Assembly: GCA_020635205.1 (NCBI GenBank)
Contig: JACKAE010000005.1
Coordinates: forward strand, 1 to 64,000
Source of the DNA: Ignavibacteria bacterium
Lineage (GTDB): Bacteria > Bacteroidota > Ignavibacteria > OLB7
Direction: 5' to 3'
Length of the DNA: 64,000 bases
Made by a program: the position numbers and the translations under genes. Positions within the stretch are counted from its first letter, which is position 1. The number at the start of each line of letters is the position of its first letter. Below the pieces are notes generated by a model, which worked only from the letters and a program-made list of their open reading frames with translations, was not told where the DNA came from and did no database searches. Positions 9,303-18,766 of this stretch are shown in pieces.

Positions 9303-10877
9303 ATGCAATCGACATTCACGTTCGTATTCCTTTTTCTCTCGTCTACTCTGATTCTTGCGGCACAGCAAGAGTACGAGTCCAACCCATTGCTTCCGATAAT
9401 TCCATCTGTTGACGGGAGTGTGAAGGTAACTCTGATCTATCCAGAATCTGGTATGGCAAGGCCGAACGTCAAACGGAACTTTATTTTCGGTTCGGTTGGA
9501 ACTGCCAAAGCAGTACTGACGATTAATGGTGACACCGTACCAGTTGCACCGAATGGAGCTTTTCTTGGCTTCCTCCCTCTACCAAAAGATGGGGTCTATA
9601 CATTGATTGCGGAGCAAGGTGAGGAGAGAGACACCCTCCTCTATACGTTTAGTACTCCCACCCCAGGGGTGAGGAGTCCACGTGTCCGAAACCTCTACGA
9701 GAAGCCAAAGCTCGGAATCGTCACTAAAGGTGTGGACACACTTGCCAGCGGATCAGATATTGCTTACGGTGCGCCAACAAAAACAGCCGACCGACAGTGG
9801 TTCTTCCCTATTGGAGCACGTTTCCCTGTCTACGAACGGGACGGAGATCATGTGCGGATTGATCTGGCAGGAGAGACCGCGTGGGTAGAACGAGAGTATA
9901 TCACCACCAGCAGTGCCGAGCCGGAGACGAGTGAAGTGAATCTCGACATCGACGTTGCAGATGCGGAGCAATGGGTTGATTTAACAATGCAGGTTGGATA
10001 TGCTCCCTTCAGGATTGACCCGCAAGAGAAGTCGGTTACGTTTACGTTTTACAATGCTCTCTCTTTTGATCTTGAGAACGAGATTGATAAGACCTCCGAA
10101 ACTGGCTACACCGTCTCCAATCTTCCGAACTATTTAGTAGAAGGATACCATTGGAGTGGAGATGATGAAAAGGCAATTGTTACGTTGAGGATTGACCTGC
10201 GCCGGAAGTTATGGGGCTTCAAGGCCTTCTACGATGAATCTGGCCAACTTGTCCTACGTCTACGCCGTCCCAATGCTATCAGTGCGGAGAATCCGTTGCG
10301 AGGACTAATAATCATGGTTGATGCTGGCCATCCGCCACGGGGCGCGAGTGGCCCTACTGGTCTATCCGAAGCTGACGCAAACCTTGCGATTGCGCTCGAA
10401 TTGGAGAAGCAGTTGAAAGCGAAAGGGGCACAGGTACTAATGACTCGACGTGACGAAAACCCTTTGCTAACCGACACAAATGCGACAATGGAACTCTCGG
10501 CTCGGGTTGCCTACGCGGTTCGGCACAACGCCGATATTTTGATCTCGATCCACAACAACGGTTTTTCCGATGGCGTCAACCCGTGGGAGAAAAACGGAAC
10601 GGAGACCTACTACTACCATGCGTTTTCATCTGACCTTGCCCGGGCACTACAGGAAGAGATCGTTGAGGTTACCAACGTTCCTTCGCTCGGCTACAAACAG
10701 CGAAGTCTCTCGCTAACTCGTCCAACTTGGATGCCTGCTGTCTTAACTGAATCTCTCTACATGATGCACCCACAACAGGAACAGGCACTCCGCGACCCTC
10801 AGTTCCTCGAAAAACTTGCCGCCGCCCACGTACGTGGGATAGAGAGATTTGTGAGGGGGATGGTGGGGGGAAGTTAG
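9303..10877 (+). CDS. N-acetylmuramoyl-L-alanine amidase with signal peptide
   Basis: A periplasmic zinc amidase that cleaves the bond between MurNAc and L-Ala in peptidoglycan. From the ATG at 9303 (chosen because it directly begins a signal peptide ending ILAAQ) it has 524 residues; in-frame ATGs at 9246 and 9276 give longer forms. Residues about 60-150 look like a beta-sandwich, about 160-200 an SH3-like segment (WFFPIGARFPVYERDGDHV), and about 335-520 the Amidase_3 domain. Zinc and catalytic residues appear as His343 (DAGHPP), Glu356, His417 (SIHNNG) and Glu483 (LTESLYM). The usual HGG after the first His is HPP here. It converges on the minus-strand epimerase gene with 37 bases between them. 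Confidence 0.9.
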   Translation: MQSTFTFVFLFLSSTLILAAQQEYESNPLLPIIPSVDGSVKVTLIYPESGMARPNVKRNFIFGSVGTAKAVLTINGDTVPVAPNGAFLGFLPLPKDGVYTLIAEQGEERDTLLYTFSTPTPGVRSPRVRNLYEKPKLGIVTKGVDTLASGSDIAYGAPTKTADRQWFFPIGARFPVYERDGDHVRIDLAGETAWVEREYITTSSAEPETSEVNLDIDVADAEQWVDLTMQVGYAPFRIDPQEKSVTFTFYNALSFDLENEIDKTSETGYTVSNLPNYLVEGYHWSGDDEKAIVTLRIDLRRKLWGFKAFYDESGQLVLRLRRPNAISAENPLRGLIIMVDAGHPPRGASGPTGLSEADANLAIALELEKQLKAKGAQVLMTRRDENPLLTDTNATMELSARVAYAVRHNADILISIHNNGFSDGVNPWEKNGTETYYYHAFSSDLARALQEEIVEVTNVPSLGYKQRSLSLTRPTWMPAVLTESLYMMHPQQEQALRDPQFLEKLAAAHVRGIERFVRGMVGGS

Positions 10878-10914
10878 TTGTTCCTCTGCTTCCTGTCTTT
10901 GCCAGACTCTGCAT

Positions 10915-11928
10915 TTAGTACGAGCCATCACGTACTTCAAAGTGAGTTGGTTTCCCGAGCAAACGTCCTCCTGTGGTAATCCAGTTTGCGACGATGCGGA
11001 CCATTTTTTCAATAGACATTTCAGGCTCTCCCAGCCGTTGGATTGTTGCAGATGCGTTGTTCAACAGGGCATGGTCTGACTCACTGCCGGTAAATTGTGG
11101 AGGGTGTCCAAAGTGCTTCCCAAACATCTCGGCAAGACTGCGAACAGAGAAGATTTCTAACCCCGTGAGGTTGAGTGGAGTTGCAGGAGAAGAGGCCAGA
11201 TCGAAGCTCCGAAGTATCATATCGTTGGCATCACGTTGCCAAATACAGTTCAAATATCCCATCGTCAGGTCGACTGGTTCTCTCCTATATACCTTGAGAG
11301 CGATGTCAACTAAAACTCCATAGCGTGGTTCAACTGCATAGTTCAAACGGATCAGCGCAATCTTCGTCCCTTGCTTTTCGGAATAGTATTCGAACATTCG
11401 TTCTCTGGCAACACAGGCGTTCGCATATTCACCCGGAGGTGTCAGTGGATCACGTTCAGTGGAGCCTCCTCCACGTACTGGAACCATCGGATAGACTGCA
11501 CCGCTGGAAAGAGCCACGATGCGAGCGTTAGTAAATCGTTCGCAGATATAGGAGGGAGGGAGTGTATTCATACTCCAGGTTAAACTTGGCTGCTGCTGTG
11601 TTCCAAACTTTCGACCTGCCATGTAGAGGATATTTGCAGAATCTGGCAGAGCATTTACTTCATTCCGACTTAGCAGATCACAAATCTGTGTTTCGATGCC
11701 ATGTTTCTCAAACCAGTTCCTTCCTTCAGCATCGCCAAATCGAGAGATTGCTACAATCTTCTTTTCTACACCGACAAGTTCGAGTGATCTTTTGGCAAGT
11801 AGTGATAGGGTCGGTCCCATCTTTCCGTTCGCTCCCAAGATGAGAATCGGAGACTCCAATTTTGAGAGAGTGTGTCCGAGGCGTTCATTCGGCTCAGAGA
11901 GAAGAAGATCAAGTTCCTGTTCGGTCAT
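10915..11928 (-). CDS. NAD(P)-dependent epimerase/dehydratase-like protein (extended SDR)
   Basis: A 337-residue Rossmann protein. The dinucleotide motif GANGKMG lies near residues 33-39, and a Ser-rich strand with the catalytic-type Tyr (EYANACVARE) follows near 170. In ordinary epimerases this Tyr is followed three residues later by Lys, but here that position is Cys, so classical SDR catalysis is uncertain and the protein may be a binding or specialised enzyme. It is the last gene of the long minus-strand row, 44 bases after the second ABC permease, and probably acts on the imported substrate. Confidence 0.75.
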   Translation of the reverse strand: MTEQELDLLLSEPNERLGHTLSKLESPILILGANGKMGPTLSLLAKRSLELVGVEKKIVAISRFGDAEGRNWFEKHGIETQICDLLSRNEVNALPDSANILYMAGRKFGTQQQPSLTWSMNTLPPSYICERFTNARIVALSSGAVYPMVPVRGGGSTERDPLTPPGEYANACVARERMFEYYSEKQGTKIALIRLNYAVEPRYGVLVDIALKVYRREPVDLTMGYLNCIWQRDANDMILRSFDLASSPATPLNLTGLEIFSVRSLAEMFGKHFGHPPQFTGSESDHALLNNASATIQRLGEPEMSIEKMVRIVANWITTGGRLLGKPTHFEVRDGSY

Positions 11929-11972
11929 AGTTGTTTATCATGGTTGAGTTGGCCAAGAGATTACTACACCAT

Positions 11973-12857
11973 TTAGCCTTTGATACCAGTTGCTGTAATT
12001 CCCTGCACAAAAAATCGTTGAGCGACAACAAATAGAACGAGGATTGGGAGTAAGCTGACAAGAGCACCAGCCATGAGCAAGTCAACTCGAGCAATCAAAT
12101 CACCACCGCCGAGAGCAGCTAACCCTATTGTCAATGTCATCTGGTCGGTATCTGTCAGGTAAAGTACCGGTCCTATTAGGTCATTCCAGTGAGCCATAAA
12201 TGTGAGGACGCTCAATGTGACCAAGGCTGGTCGGGCTGTGGGGAGCATAATACTCCAGAATATTCTGAGGCTCCCTGCCCCATCAATTCGTGCAGCCTCC
12301 TCAAGTTCACGTGGAACAGTCGTGAAAAACTGACGCAGAAGGAAAATGCCAAATGCTCCCATGCCAAAGCCGAACCAGTGGGGAACAATCAGAGCAGCGT
12401 GTGAACCATAGAAGCCAAGAGTCTTCAGAAGAAAAAAGACAGGAATCATGGTCACTTGAAATGGGATCATCATTGTGGCGAGAATAATCCAATAGAGAGT
12501 ACGCTTGCCTCGAAATTCCATTCTGGCGAAGGCATAGGCGGCGAGTGAAGCACTGAAGAGCGTTCCAAGAGTAGCGAGAATGCTGATCTTCAAACTGTTG
12601 AAGGTGAACGTCCCAAACGGGAGCCGGTCGAACAGCTCTCCATAATTTTCAAAGCGCCATTGCTTGGGAAGTGAGGGTGGATAGGTATAGGCTTCCGATG
12701 GATTTGAGAGCGAGGTGATGAGCATCCACAAAAAAGGAGCAACCATCATTGCGGCAATACCGATGAGCAGGACGTAAAGCAACCAATTGCGAGTGATGGA
12801 TGCTGATCGCGTTGCTCGTGTAGTAGATATCTCTTGCCAACCAGTGAGATTATCCAT
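11973..12857 (-). CDS. Carbohydrate ABC transporter permease (MalG-like)
   Basis: An inner-membrane permease of about 294 residues with six hydrophobic segments. The cytoplasmic EAA loop is seen as ELEEAARIDGAGSLRIFWSI followed by LP, the docking site for the ATPase. I chose the ATG at 12857 (MDNLTGW), which overlaps the preceding permease stop by 8 bases; a longer reading to 12971 would add 38 residues lying inside that gene. Typical MalG-type proteins are 270-300 residues, which fits. It pairs with the MalF-like permease immediately upstream. Confidence 0.9.
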   Translation of the reverse strand: MDNLTGWQEISTTRATRSASITRNWLLYVLLIGIAAMMVAPFLWMLITSLSNPSEAYTYPPSLPKQWRFENYGELFDRLPFGTFTFNSLKISILATLGTLFSASLAAYAFARMEFRGKRTLYWIILATMMIPFQVTMIPVFFLLKTLGFYGSHAALIVPHWFGFGMGAFGIFLLRQFFTTVPRELEEAARIDGAGSLRIFWSIMLPTARPALVTLSVLTFMAHWNDLIGPVLYLTDTDQMTLTIGLAALGGGDLIARVDLLMAGALVSLLPILVLFVVAQRFFVQGITATGIKG

Positions 12858-13713
12858 AGAACACCCACCGTTTTTGCAAGCGGAACTGAATAATTGTGAC
12901 AATGAAAGTGAGTGCAAACAGTACGTAGGCAACCGCCGCTGCATATCCCATTCTGAAAAATTGGAAAGCATTCTGGTAGGAGTAATAGCTGAGAGTCAGT
13001 GTGCTGTTTGCTGGTCCTCCTTGTGTCAAAACATAGGTCTGTTCGAAGAGCTGAAAAGAATTAATGAGAGTAATGATGAGAACGAAAAAGAGTGTGGGTG
13101 AGAGTGCAGGAAGAGTGACCGCTGTGAACTGTCGCCACCGACTGGCTCCATCGATGAGAGCCGATTCTTGCAGATGCTTGGGTACTGACTGCAAACCTGC
13201 CAGCAGGATCACCATGTTGTAGCCAACCACTTTCCAAGCAGAGAGGATTGCAATGGCAGGCATTGCCCACTGAGTGCTTAAAAGCCACCGAGGGCCATCG
13301 AGACCGAACAGAGTCTCTACTGTCCAGTTAATGAACCCAAATTCTGGGTTGTAGAGCCAGCTCCAAATCAGAGCAACGGCAACCATCGAGCTGATTACGG
13401 GGAGAAAGTAGATCGTTCGGAACAACTTGATAGCTGGAAGTTTTCTATTTACCAGAAGGGCGAGGAAGAGAGAGCCAACTATGGTGATTGGCACATAGAG
13501 AAGAACATACCAGAAGGTATTTCCCAGAACCTTCCAGAAGAGGTCGGAGTTTACCATGGTACTGTAATTCTTTAAGCCTACCCACTGAGGGGAACCGATC
13601 AGATCCCACTCGGTAAAGCCGAGGAGGAAGGCGACAACAATTGCTCCACCGGTTGCCAAGACAATACCGATTGTGGCAGGTGCAATGAAGAGATATGGTT
13701 CTATTCGCTTCAG
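12850..13713 (-). CDS. Carbohydrate ABC transporter permease (MalF-like), apparent CTG start
   Basis: An inner-membrane sugar permease of about 287 residues. The EAA loop reads LQESALIDGASRWRQFTAV with LP following. The first ATG/GTG/TTG codon in frame is TTG at 13659, but that start would delete the conserved KRIEPYLFIAPATIGIV segment that opens transmembrane helix 1. The frame is open back to a stop at 13738-13740. The best start is CTG at 13711-13713, which overlaps the TGA of the binding-protein gene as CTGA and has a GAGG about nine bases upstream. I infer translational coupling from a non-canonical CTG codon. Confidence 0.85.
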   Translation of the reverse strand: MKRIEPYLFIAPATIGIVLATGGAIVVAFLLGFTEWDLIGSPQWVGLKNYSTMVNSDLFWKVLGNTFWYVLLYVPITIVGSLFLALLVNRKLPAIKLFRTIYFLPVISSMVAVALIWSWLYNPEFGFINWTVETLFGLDGPRWLLSTQWAMPAIAILSAWKVVGYNMVILLAGLQSVPKHLQESALIDGASRWRQFTAVTLPALSPTLFFVLIITLINSFQLFEQTYVLTQGGPANSTLTLSYYSYQNAFQFFRMGYAAAVAYVLFALTFIVTIIQFRLQKRWVFYG

Positions 13714-14993
13714 TTTGCCAGTACCTCGTTGATCCGTTTATCTGCATCGTTCGCTCCATCCTCTACACTCTTTTCTCCACTCACCATCAGATCAACTTCA
13801 GGAAGAAATCCGTTATCCCGGAACTCCAGCCACTTTGTGCGCCAAATACTAAAGCTGAAATTGCGGATCATCTCAATAAGAATTTGCCGGTTGTATACTG
13901 GCTGGGCATTCAAGTAATCTGTAGATTCAGCAATTCTTCTACTGTTCGGAACAGTTCCGGGAAAAATCTGTGCGCCATACTTTGGGGGCATCTCCTTCAC
14001 AATCCACCGAATAAACTCCCAGGCCTCGTCTGGATGCTTCGATGTTCTTGGAATGCCAAACGCTGCTGATCCTCGCAGGTACTTACGTCCGGCTGAGCCT
14101 TTGGGAGGCATCGTAATATCCCAAGGGAATGATGTGTTTGGACTGATAGCGTGTGGGCTGATAATACCCATAGCAAACCTTCCGGTCTCAAAAGGGCGCA
14201 TTGAGCCACCTGAACTGCTCCCTCCGAGGATCGAGGCGTTCTGTGGTGCTACCCCATGTTCCAGAACGAGTCCAGTCCAGAACTTTAAGGCCTCTACAGT
14301 TCGAGGTTCAGCGAAGGCACTCTTACTCAAATTCTCGTTGAGGATTGCTCCGCCAAGTGAGTAGATAGTGCCGTCAAATCCGCCACTATTATCCAGCATG
14401 AAACCATATTGATCGGCCTTGCCATCTCCATCACTATCCTGTGTCAGTTGTTTTGCTATTTGAAGGAATGTTTCGAACGTCCAGGTTGTGTCTGGATAGG
14501 GAAGGCCAGCTTTGTCGAAGATCGCCTTGTTATAGACGAGAGGATAGGTAATCAGGGCAACCGGCCAGGCTTGAAGATTCTCACCATTATAGAAAGAGCC
14601 AAGTGCTATTGGATAATAATCGGCTGAATCGAAGTCGCGAGCAATGTGACCAGAAAGATCAGTGAAAAACTTCCGTTCTATGAGTTCCTGTGCAAACCAG
14701 TCCTCCAGCGGCAGCAGATCACCAACATGTTCTCCTGCTGCCGACTGCGTCAGCACTTTATCCTTCATAACGTTGAAACTCATTACCTCCTGTTCTACCC
14801 GAATGTTCGGGTGAGTTGCCTCAAACTCTGTGATGACAGAATCCCAAAGAGGCTTTGCGTCGCTCCACCAGTGAGCGATTTTGATAGTAACAACACCATC
14901 CTGCGACATGTCATCTGATTCGCGACAGGAGTGAAGAGCAAGTGCGAGAAGGACGAAGGGAAAAATATGTTTGTAGATGCGAATCATGACCAT
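13710..14993 (-). CDS. ABC transporter sugar-binding lipoprotein
   Basis: A 427-residue extracytoplasmic solute-binding protein of family 1. The signal peptide ends in a lipobox ALHSC with Cys23 as lipid anchor. The body has the family pattern, including WWSDAKPLWDSV near the start, YPLVYNKAIFDKAGLP and RFAMGIISPHA. It should capture an oligosaccharide and deliver it to the two permeases that follow. It starts two bases after the nitrilase-family gene stop and ends in a CTGA overlap with the MalF-like gene. A second in-frame ATG two codons later is possible. Confidence 0.92.
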   Translation of the reverse strand: MVMIRIYKHIFPFVLLALALHSCRESDDMSQDGVVTIKIAHWWSDAKPLWDSVITEFEATHPNIRVEQEVMSFNVMKDKVLTQSAAGEHVGDLLPLEDWFAQELIERKFFTDLSGHIARDFDSADYYPIALGSFYNGENLQAWPVALITYPLVYNKAIFDKAGLPYPDTTWTFETFLQIAKQLTQDSDGDGKADQYGFMLDNSGGFDGTIYSLGGAILNENLSKSAFAEPRTVEALKFWTGLVLEHGVAPQNASILGGSSSGGSMRPFETGRFAMGIISPHAISPNTSFPWDITMPPKGSAGRKYLRGSAAFGIPRTSKHPDEAWEFIRWIVKEMPPKYGAQIFPGTVPNSRRIAESTDYLNAQPVYNRQILIEMIRNFSFSIWRTKWLEFRDNGFLPEVDLMVSGEKSVEDGANDADKRINEVLAN

Positions 14994-14995
14994 CG

Positions 14996-15895
14996 TTATT
15001 TGTTATCGTTAATTGTGTTGAAATAGTCGGCATCTCGCTGCTGAGTTTTGGCTAACTCCGCATAGGCGTGTGCGTACAGGTTCAGTCGTGTAATGCCTTC
15101 AAGATCCTCGCGAAAGTGGTCAGGTTCTCGTTTTAGGATACAGTATGACGTAAGCCGTCGTTGACTGAAGTCAATGTCAGCGCAAGCAATGCCCTCGAGT
15201 CTTCCGGTTGATGCAACAATCTCACCATTAAAGTCGACAATGCGGGCTGTGCCTGGGCGATAACGACCACTGAAGGGGGAGTATGGTGGATGGTTGGCCA
15301 TGTTCGATTCGGCAATATAAATGCAGTTGTCGATTGCACGGGAGATCAGTTGTGCTCTCAATCCTTCTTGAGTAGGTCCGAGTGTTACCGTAGGCCAGAG
15401 CAGAAGTTCTACTCCTTTGTGAGCATAGATACGTGGAATCTCGGGGAAGTATATATCAAGACAGACCATCACGGCCACTCGACCAAAGTCGAGATCAAAT
15501 ACGGGAAATTCACTTCCCGGTGTTACGGTTCGAGCTTCTCCTGCTGTCGGCTGAATCTTGCGATACCAACCAGCAATTTCTCCTTCGCGATTGAAGATGG
15601 TTGTCTGATTATAAACTCGACCTTCTTCGCGGACATACCAGTTTGCCACAACATTGATGTGGTTAGCGCGGGCTGCCTCTGCGAGCTTTGTAGCTGTCTC
15701 TCCCGGCATCTCCTCCGCATCCATCTCTTTCCCCGGAACGTTGATTGTTCGGAACATTTCCGGGAGTAGTAGGAGATCACATCCCTGACTACTTCCTTTG
15801 CGGATGTACTCGCACCCACGCTCAACATTCTGTTCTATTGAATGAGCCTCATCTTCTACAAGAAAGGCAACTGTACCGATGCGTGCTGTTCTCAT
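14996..15895 (-). CDS. Carbon-nitrogen hydrolase (nitrilase superfamily amidase)
   Basis: A 299-residue cytoplasmic hydrolase that cleaves a C-N bond in an amide or N-carbamoyl substrate. The Glu-Lys-Cys triad is visible as Glu46 (LLLPEMF), Lys113 (WYRKIQPT) and Cys145 (VMVCLDIYFPE). There is no signal peptide. It lies two bases upstream of the sugar-binding protein gene, suggesting it acts on an amide-containing compound brought in by the transporter, although substrate cannot be deduced. A gap of 78 bases separates it from the propeller gene upstream. Confidence 0.9.
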   Translation of the reverse strand: MRTARIGTVAFLVEDEAHSIEQNVERGCEYIRKGSSQGCDLLLLPEMFRTINVPGKEMDAEEMPGETATKLAEAARANHINVVANWYVREEGRVYNQTTIFNREGEIAGWYRKIQPTAGEARTVTPGSEFPVFDLDFGRVAVMVCLDIYFPEIPRIYAHKGVELLLWPTVTLGPTQEGLRAQLISRAIDNCIYIAESNMANHPPYSPFSGRYRPGTARIVDFNGEIVASTGRLEGIACADIDFSQRRLTSYCILKREPDHFREDLEGITRLNLYAHAYAELAKTQQRDADYFNTINDNK

Positions 15896-15973
15896 AGTAG
15901 AAAGATAGGGAGGCAGCCGCGCAAAGAAAACAAGGTAGGCAGAAAATTAGAAGAAAGAAGATAGCCGCTTCAG

Positions 15974-18766
15974 CTATTTCCTTTCGGTGATAGAGCAGAG
16001 GTAACCATCACCACTCACTACCAGTATCTCCGGTAGTCCATCTCCATCAAAATCTGCAATGATCGGTGGACCGAGACTGAAGCCGAGGTGAAGCCTCCAC
16101 TTTATTAGTCCGGCACCATTGCGAGCAGATCCCACCACTATCACCTCCCCCTCTCGGGTGCTGAGAATGAACTCTGTTCTTCCATCCCCATCGATATCGC
16201 AAGTAACTACATCGGCAGCAACGCTGTCGAGGTGAAGTCTCCACTTCTCATGTCCGGTAGAAGCGTTCAGGCAGATGAAATCGCCATCGGCAAGACTCAA
16301 GCCCAGTTCAAGCTCGCTATCGTTGTCAACGTCGGCAACTCCGCCAAAGCTCGTTGTCAGGGAGGGGAGCGGGAAACTTCGCCACCACCGAATGGTGTGA
16401 TCTGAGCTAATAGCTCCCGTGCCTCCGTAATTACAGAGGAGTATCCATCCTTCGTTCCCATCACTGAATTGTACAGGAACAGGAGAGCCGTAGGCGGCAA
16501 AGTCATCCATTGACATTCCTCGCCGTTGTAGGTCGGCAGTATTCCAAGGGCGTAATTGCCAAGGGGGGCGAATCAGTTTTCCAGTGCGAAGATCAACTTC
16601 ACAGAAAGTATCCTTAGCTAAAAACAGAATGCTCGGGTTTTCCAGATGGCCTCCTACTGTCGAGGCATTCCAAGGCGCAAAGGCAGCTTCGGTCTCTTCG
16701 TTGATATTTGTTCTATCCCAGATCATCTCTCCCGACTTCGCATTCAAAACGAACGTCTTTTCAGAATTCATTGACCCTGTACGGAATCCCGAAATGAAGA
16801 GGAGTAGATCGTTCTGAGTCTCTACCATCCGGTACTCATGTATACCGGTGCGCCCACGAGGGAGGGGAGGGTTAGCTGGGAGTTCTGAAACTTCCCAACG
16901 ATTGCGTTCCTTTCCGTCAAGATCAACTAGTCTTAGTATACTCTCACCTTCCCCTACGTAGGAGGTAAGAAGCATTGGTTCTCCTTCCCAGAGGGTTGAG
17001 GCTAAGGAGTGATGCCCTTCCTCAGGGCCAACTCTTCCACGACCTATAAAAGTTGAGTGTAGCACTGGTTGATTTGCTCGATTATTCCATCGATAAATCT
17101 GGATCTCTTTCCCTCCATCAGGGAGAGCACAGAATCGTTCACCGTTTCGTTCAACAACAATAGGTTGTGAGAAAGGCTTTGCATAGAAGTAAAGACTTGC
17201 CCCGTAACGGTAACGAGAACCGGTTTCGATAGAGAAGAGGACTGAGCCGTCAAGCCGAACTCCCTTCACACTTCCATTCCAGTCACTGAAGAAGAACTCT
17301 GGTTGACCATCGTGATCTACATCTTCAATGGCAACGAGAGCAGCTATATTCTGGATCTCAGAAAGTAATGTCAGGTCAAAAGAGGTTCCCTTCCCAAGCG
17401 AATCTGGAGAGAAGGTAAGGAGTCGAACCTGACCTTGTAGATCAGTCAAGAAAAATGTTACTTTCCCATTCGCTTCAGTATACCACAGTTCTTCATCTGG
17501 AGGATGTTCTATCCGAAAAGTTGTCTTTGTGGGAGTGCGTCTGGGGAACCGACTGAGTGGAGCATAACCCTCTCCTTCCCATAGAGTGTTGAGTTGACTA
17601 TCAATCCATGAGATTAGCTTCAGTCTCCCAACAGTTCCGGGTAGTCGTTTTTGTTCGTCGGAGAGAAAGATGATTGGGGGAGTTGAAGAGGTTCCAGGAA
17701 ATATACCTCGCAGATATGTGCCGGGGAATTTTGCTCGCACTTCTCCACTCCACGCGTCAACAATTTCTGTCTGCCACGTTCCATCGTGACCTTCGTTCCA
17801 AGCACTGAAGATGATTTCCAGCCTACCATCGTTGTCGATATCGGCACAGGAATTCCAACAATATCGTAACTCCGTCTCGTCGTGTGGATAGATGTGGCCG
17901 ATGAATCTATCCCACCGATTTTGCAGTCTACCTATCCCATCGTTTTCCACTACTGCCACGTGGCGCGATACAACGTAGCTGAGCAAGAGCATGTCAATGT
18001 TTCCGTTTCCGCTCAAGTCACGTGCTTCAAACAATCCGTAGTTGCGTTTCCTGTCCCCCCCGGAAGTCCATGTGGTTTCTCCTTTCAACAACCCTGTAAC
18101 TGGGTCGAATGCAAATACAGAAGAAAGTTTCGTGACCAGAAGTTCTTCAACACCATCGTTGTCGATATCAACTGCGAGAATTGAGGGGTGAAAGAAGTCG
18201 TCCATCCAAAGAATGTGGCGTCGTTCTGGTTGAGATGCACCGGGAGAGAAATCGTAGATCACGACCTCTTTTGAACTAAGTAGGCCAACTGCCAATTGCA
18301 TCCCACCAGAGAATCCTTGAAATTGATGGAGCAAGGCATTCGTATATATGAAACCGCCAGCGAATGGAGGGCCAAGATATTCTTCGCATAATTTTTTGCC
18401 GGAGGATGCCTCGAAGACAAAAAACGAACGACCGTTTGAGGCAACGATCTCGATGTTTTGGTCGTCGTCAACATCCTCGACACCAATGATTGCTTCAATG
18501 CCACACGGTTCTGTCTTCCATACAAATTTGCCGTTACTATCGTGACATACAATGCAGCCTCCATAGATCAAGAGCAGAAAGTGCTGATTTTGCCAACTGA
18601 AGATATGTGCATCGAAGACTGAACCACCAATGCGGTGTCGCCAAGCTATTGCTGGGTGTTGAATGTTGCTCGGCATTGGCTGATTTCCGCGAAGTCCATC
18701 ATCGAATCGTAAGTCAGGCCAAAGCCCTCGGCTTTTTTCTTCTCTCTCCTGCACATCACTCATCAT
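15974..18766 (-). CDS. FG-GAP/VCBS-repeat beta-propeller protein without signal peptide
   Basis: A 930-residue repeat protein with at least eight aspartate-rich calcium-loop motifs of the D-x-D-x-D type (DVDDDQNIE, DIDNDGVEE, DIDNDGRLE, DVDHDGQPE, DVDNDSELE, DIDGDGRTE, DFDGDGLPE), spaced through the chain with PQQ-like 'G...W' blades between them. This suggests two or more beta-propellers. The N-terminus (MMSDVQEREEKSRGLW) is charged and lacks a hydrophobic stretch, which is odd because most such proteins are secreted. Its start overlaps the end of the upstream OmpA-like gene by 11 bases, so it is cotranslated with that family. Function unknown; substrate sensing or scaffold is a guess. Confidence 0.8.
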   Translation of the reverse strand: MMSDVQEREEKSRGLWPDLRFDDGLRGNQPMPSNIQHPAIAWRHRIGGSVFDAHIFSWQNQHFLLLIYGGCIVCHDSNGKFVWKTEPCGIEAIIGVEDVDDDQNIEIVASNGRSFFVFEASSGKKLCEEYLGPPFAGGFIYTNALLHQFQGFSGGMQLAVGLLSSKEVVIYDFSPGASQPERRHILWMDDFFHPSILAVDIDNDGVEELLVTKLSSVFAFDPVTGLLKGETTWTSGGDRKRNYGLFEARDLSGNGNIDMLLLSYVVSRHVAVVENDGIGRLQNRWDRFIGHIYPHDETELRYCWNSCADIDNDGRLEIIFSAWNEGHDGTWQTEIVDAWSGEVRAKFPGTYLRGIFPGTSSTPPIIFLSDEQKRLPGTVGRLKLISWIDSQLNTLWEGEGYAPLSRFPRRTPTKTTFRIEHPPDEELWYTEANGKVTFFLTDLQGQVRLLTFSPDSLGKGTSFDLTLLSEIQNIAALVAIEDVDHDGQPEFFFSDWNGSVKGVRLDGSVLFSIETGSRYRYGASLYFYAKPFSQPIVVERNGERFCALPDGGKEIQIYRWNNRANQPVLHSTFIGRGRVGPEEGHHSLASTLWEGEPMLLTSYVGEGESILRLVDLDGKERNRWEVSELPANPPLPRGRTGIHEYRMVETQNDLLLFISGFRTGSMNSEKTFVLNAKSGEMIWDRTNINEETEAAFAPWNASTVGGHLENPSILFLAKDTFCEVDLRTGKLIRPPWQLRPWNTADLQRRGMSMDDFAAYGSPVPVQFSDGNEGWILLCNYGGTGAISSDHTIRWWRSFPLPSLTTSFGGVADVDNDSELELGLSLADGDFICLNASTGHEKWRLHLDSVAADVVTCDIDGDGRTEFILSTREGEVIVVGSARNGAGLIKWRLHLGFSLGPPIIADFDGDGLPEILVVSGDGYLCSITERK

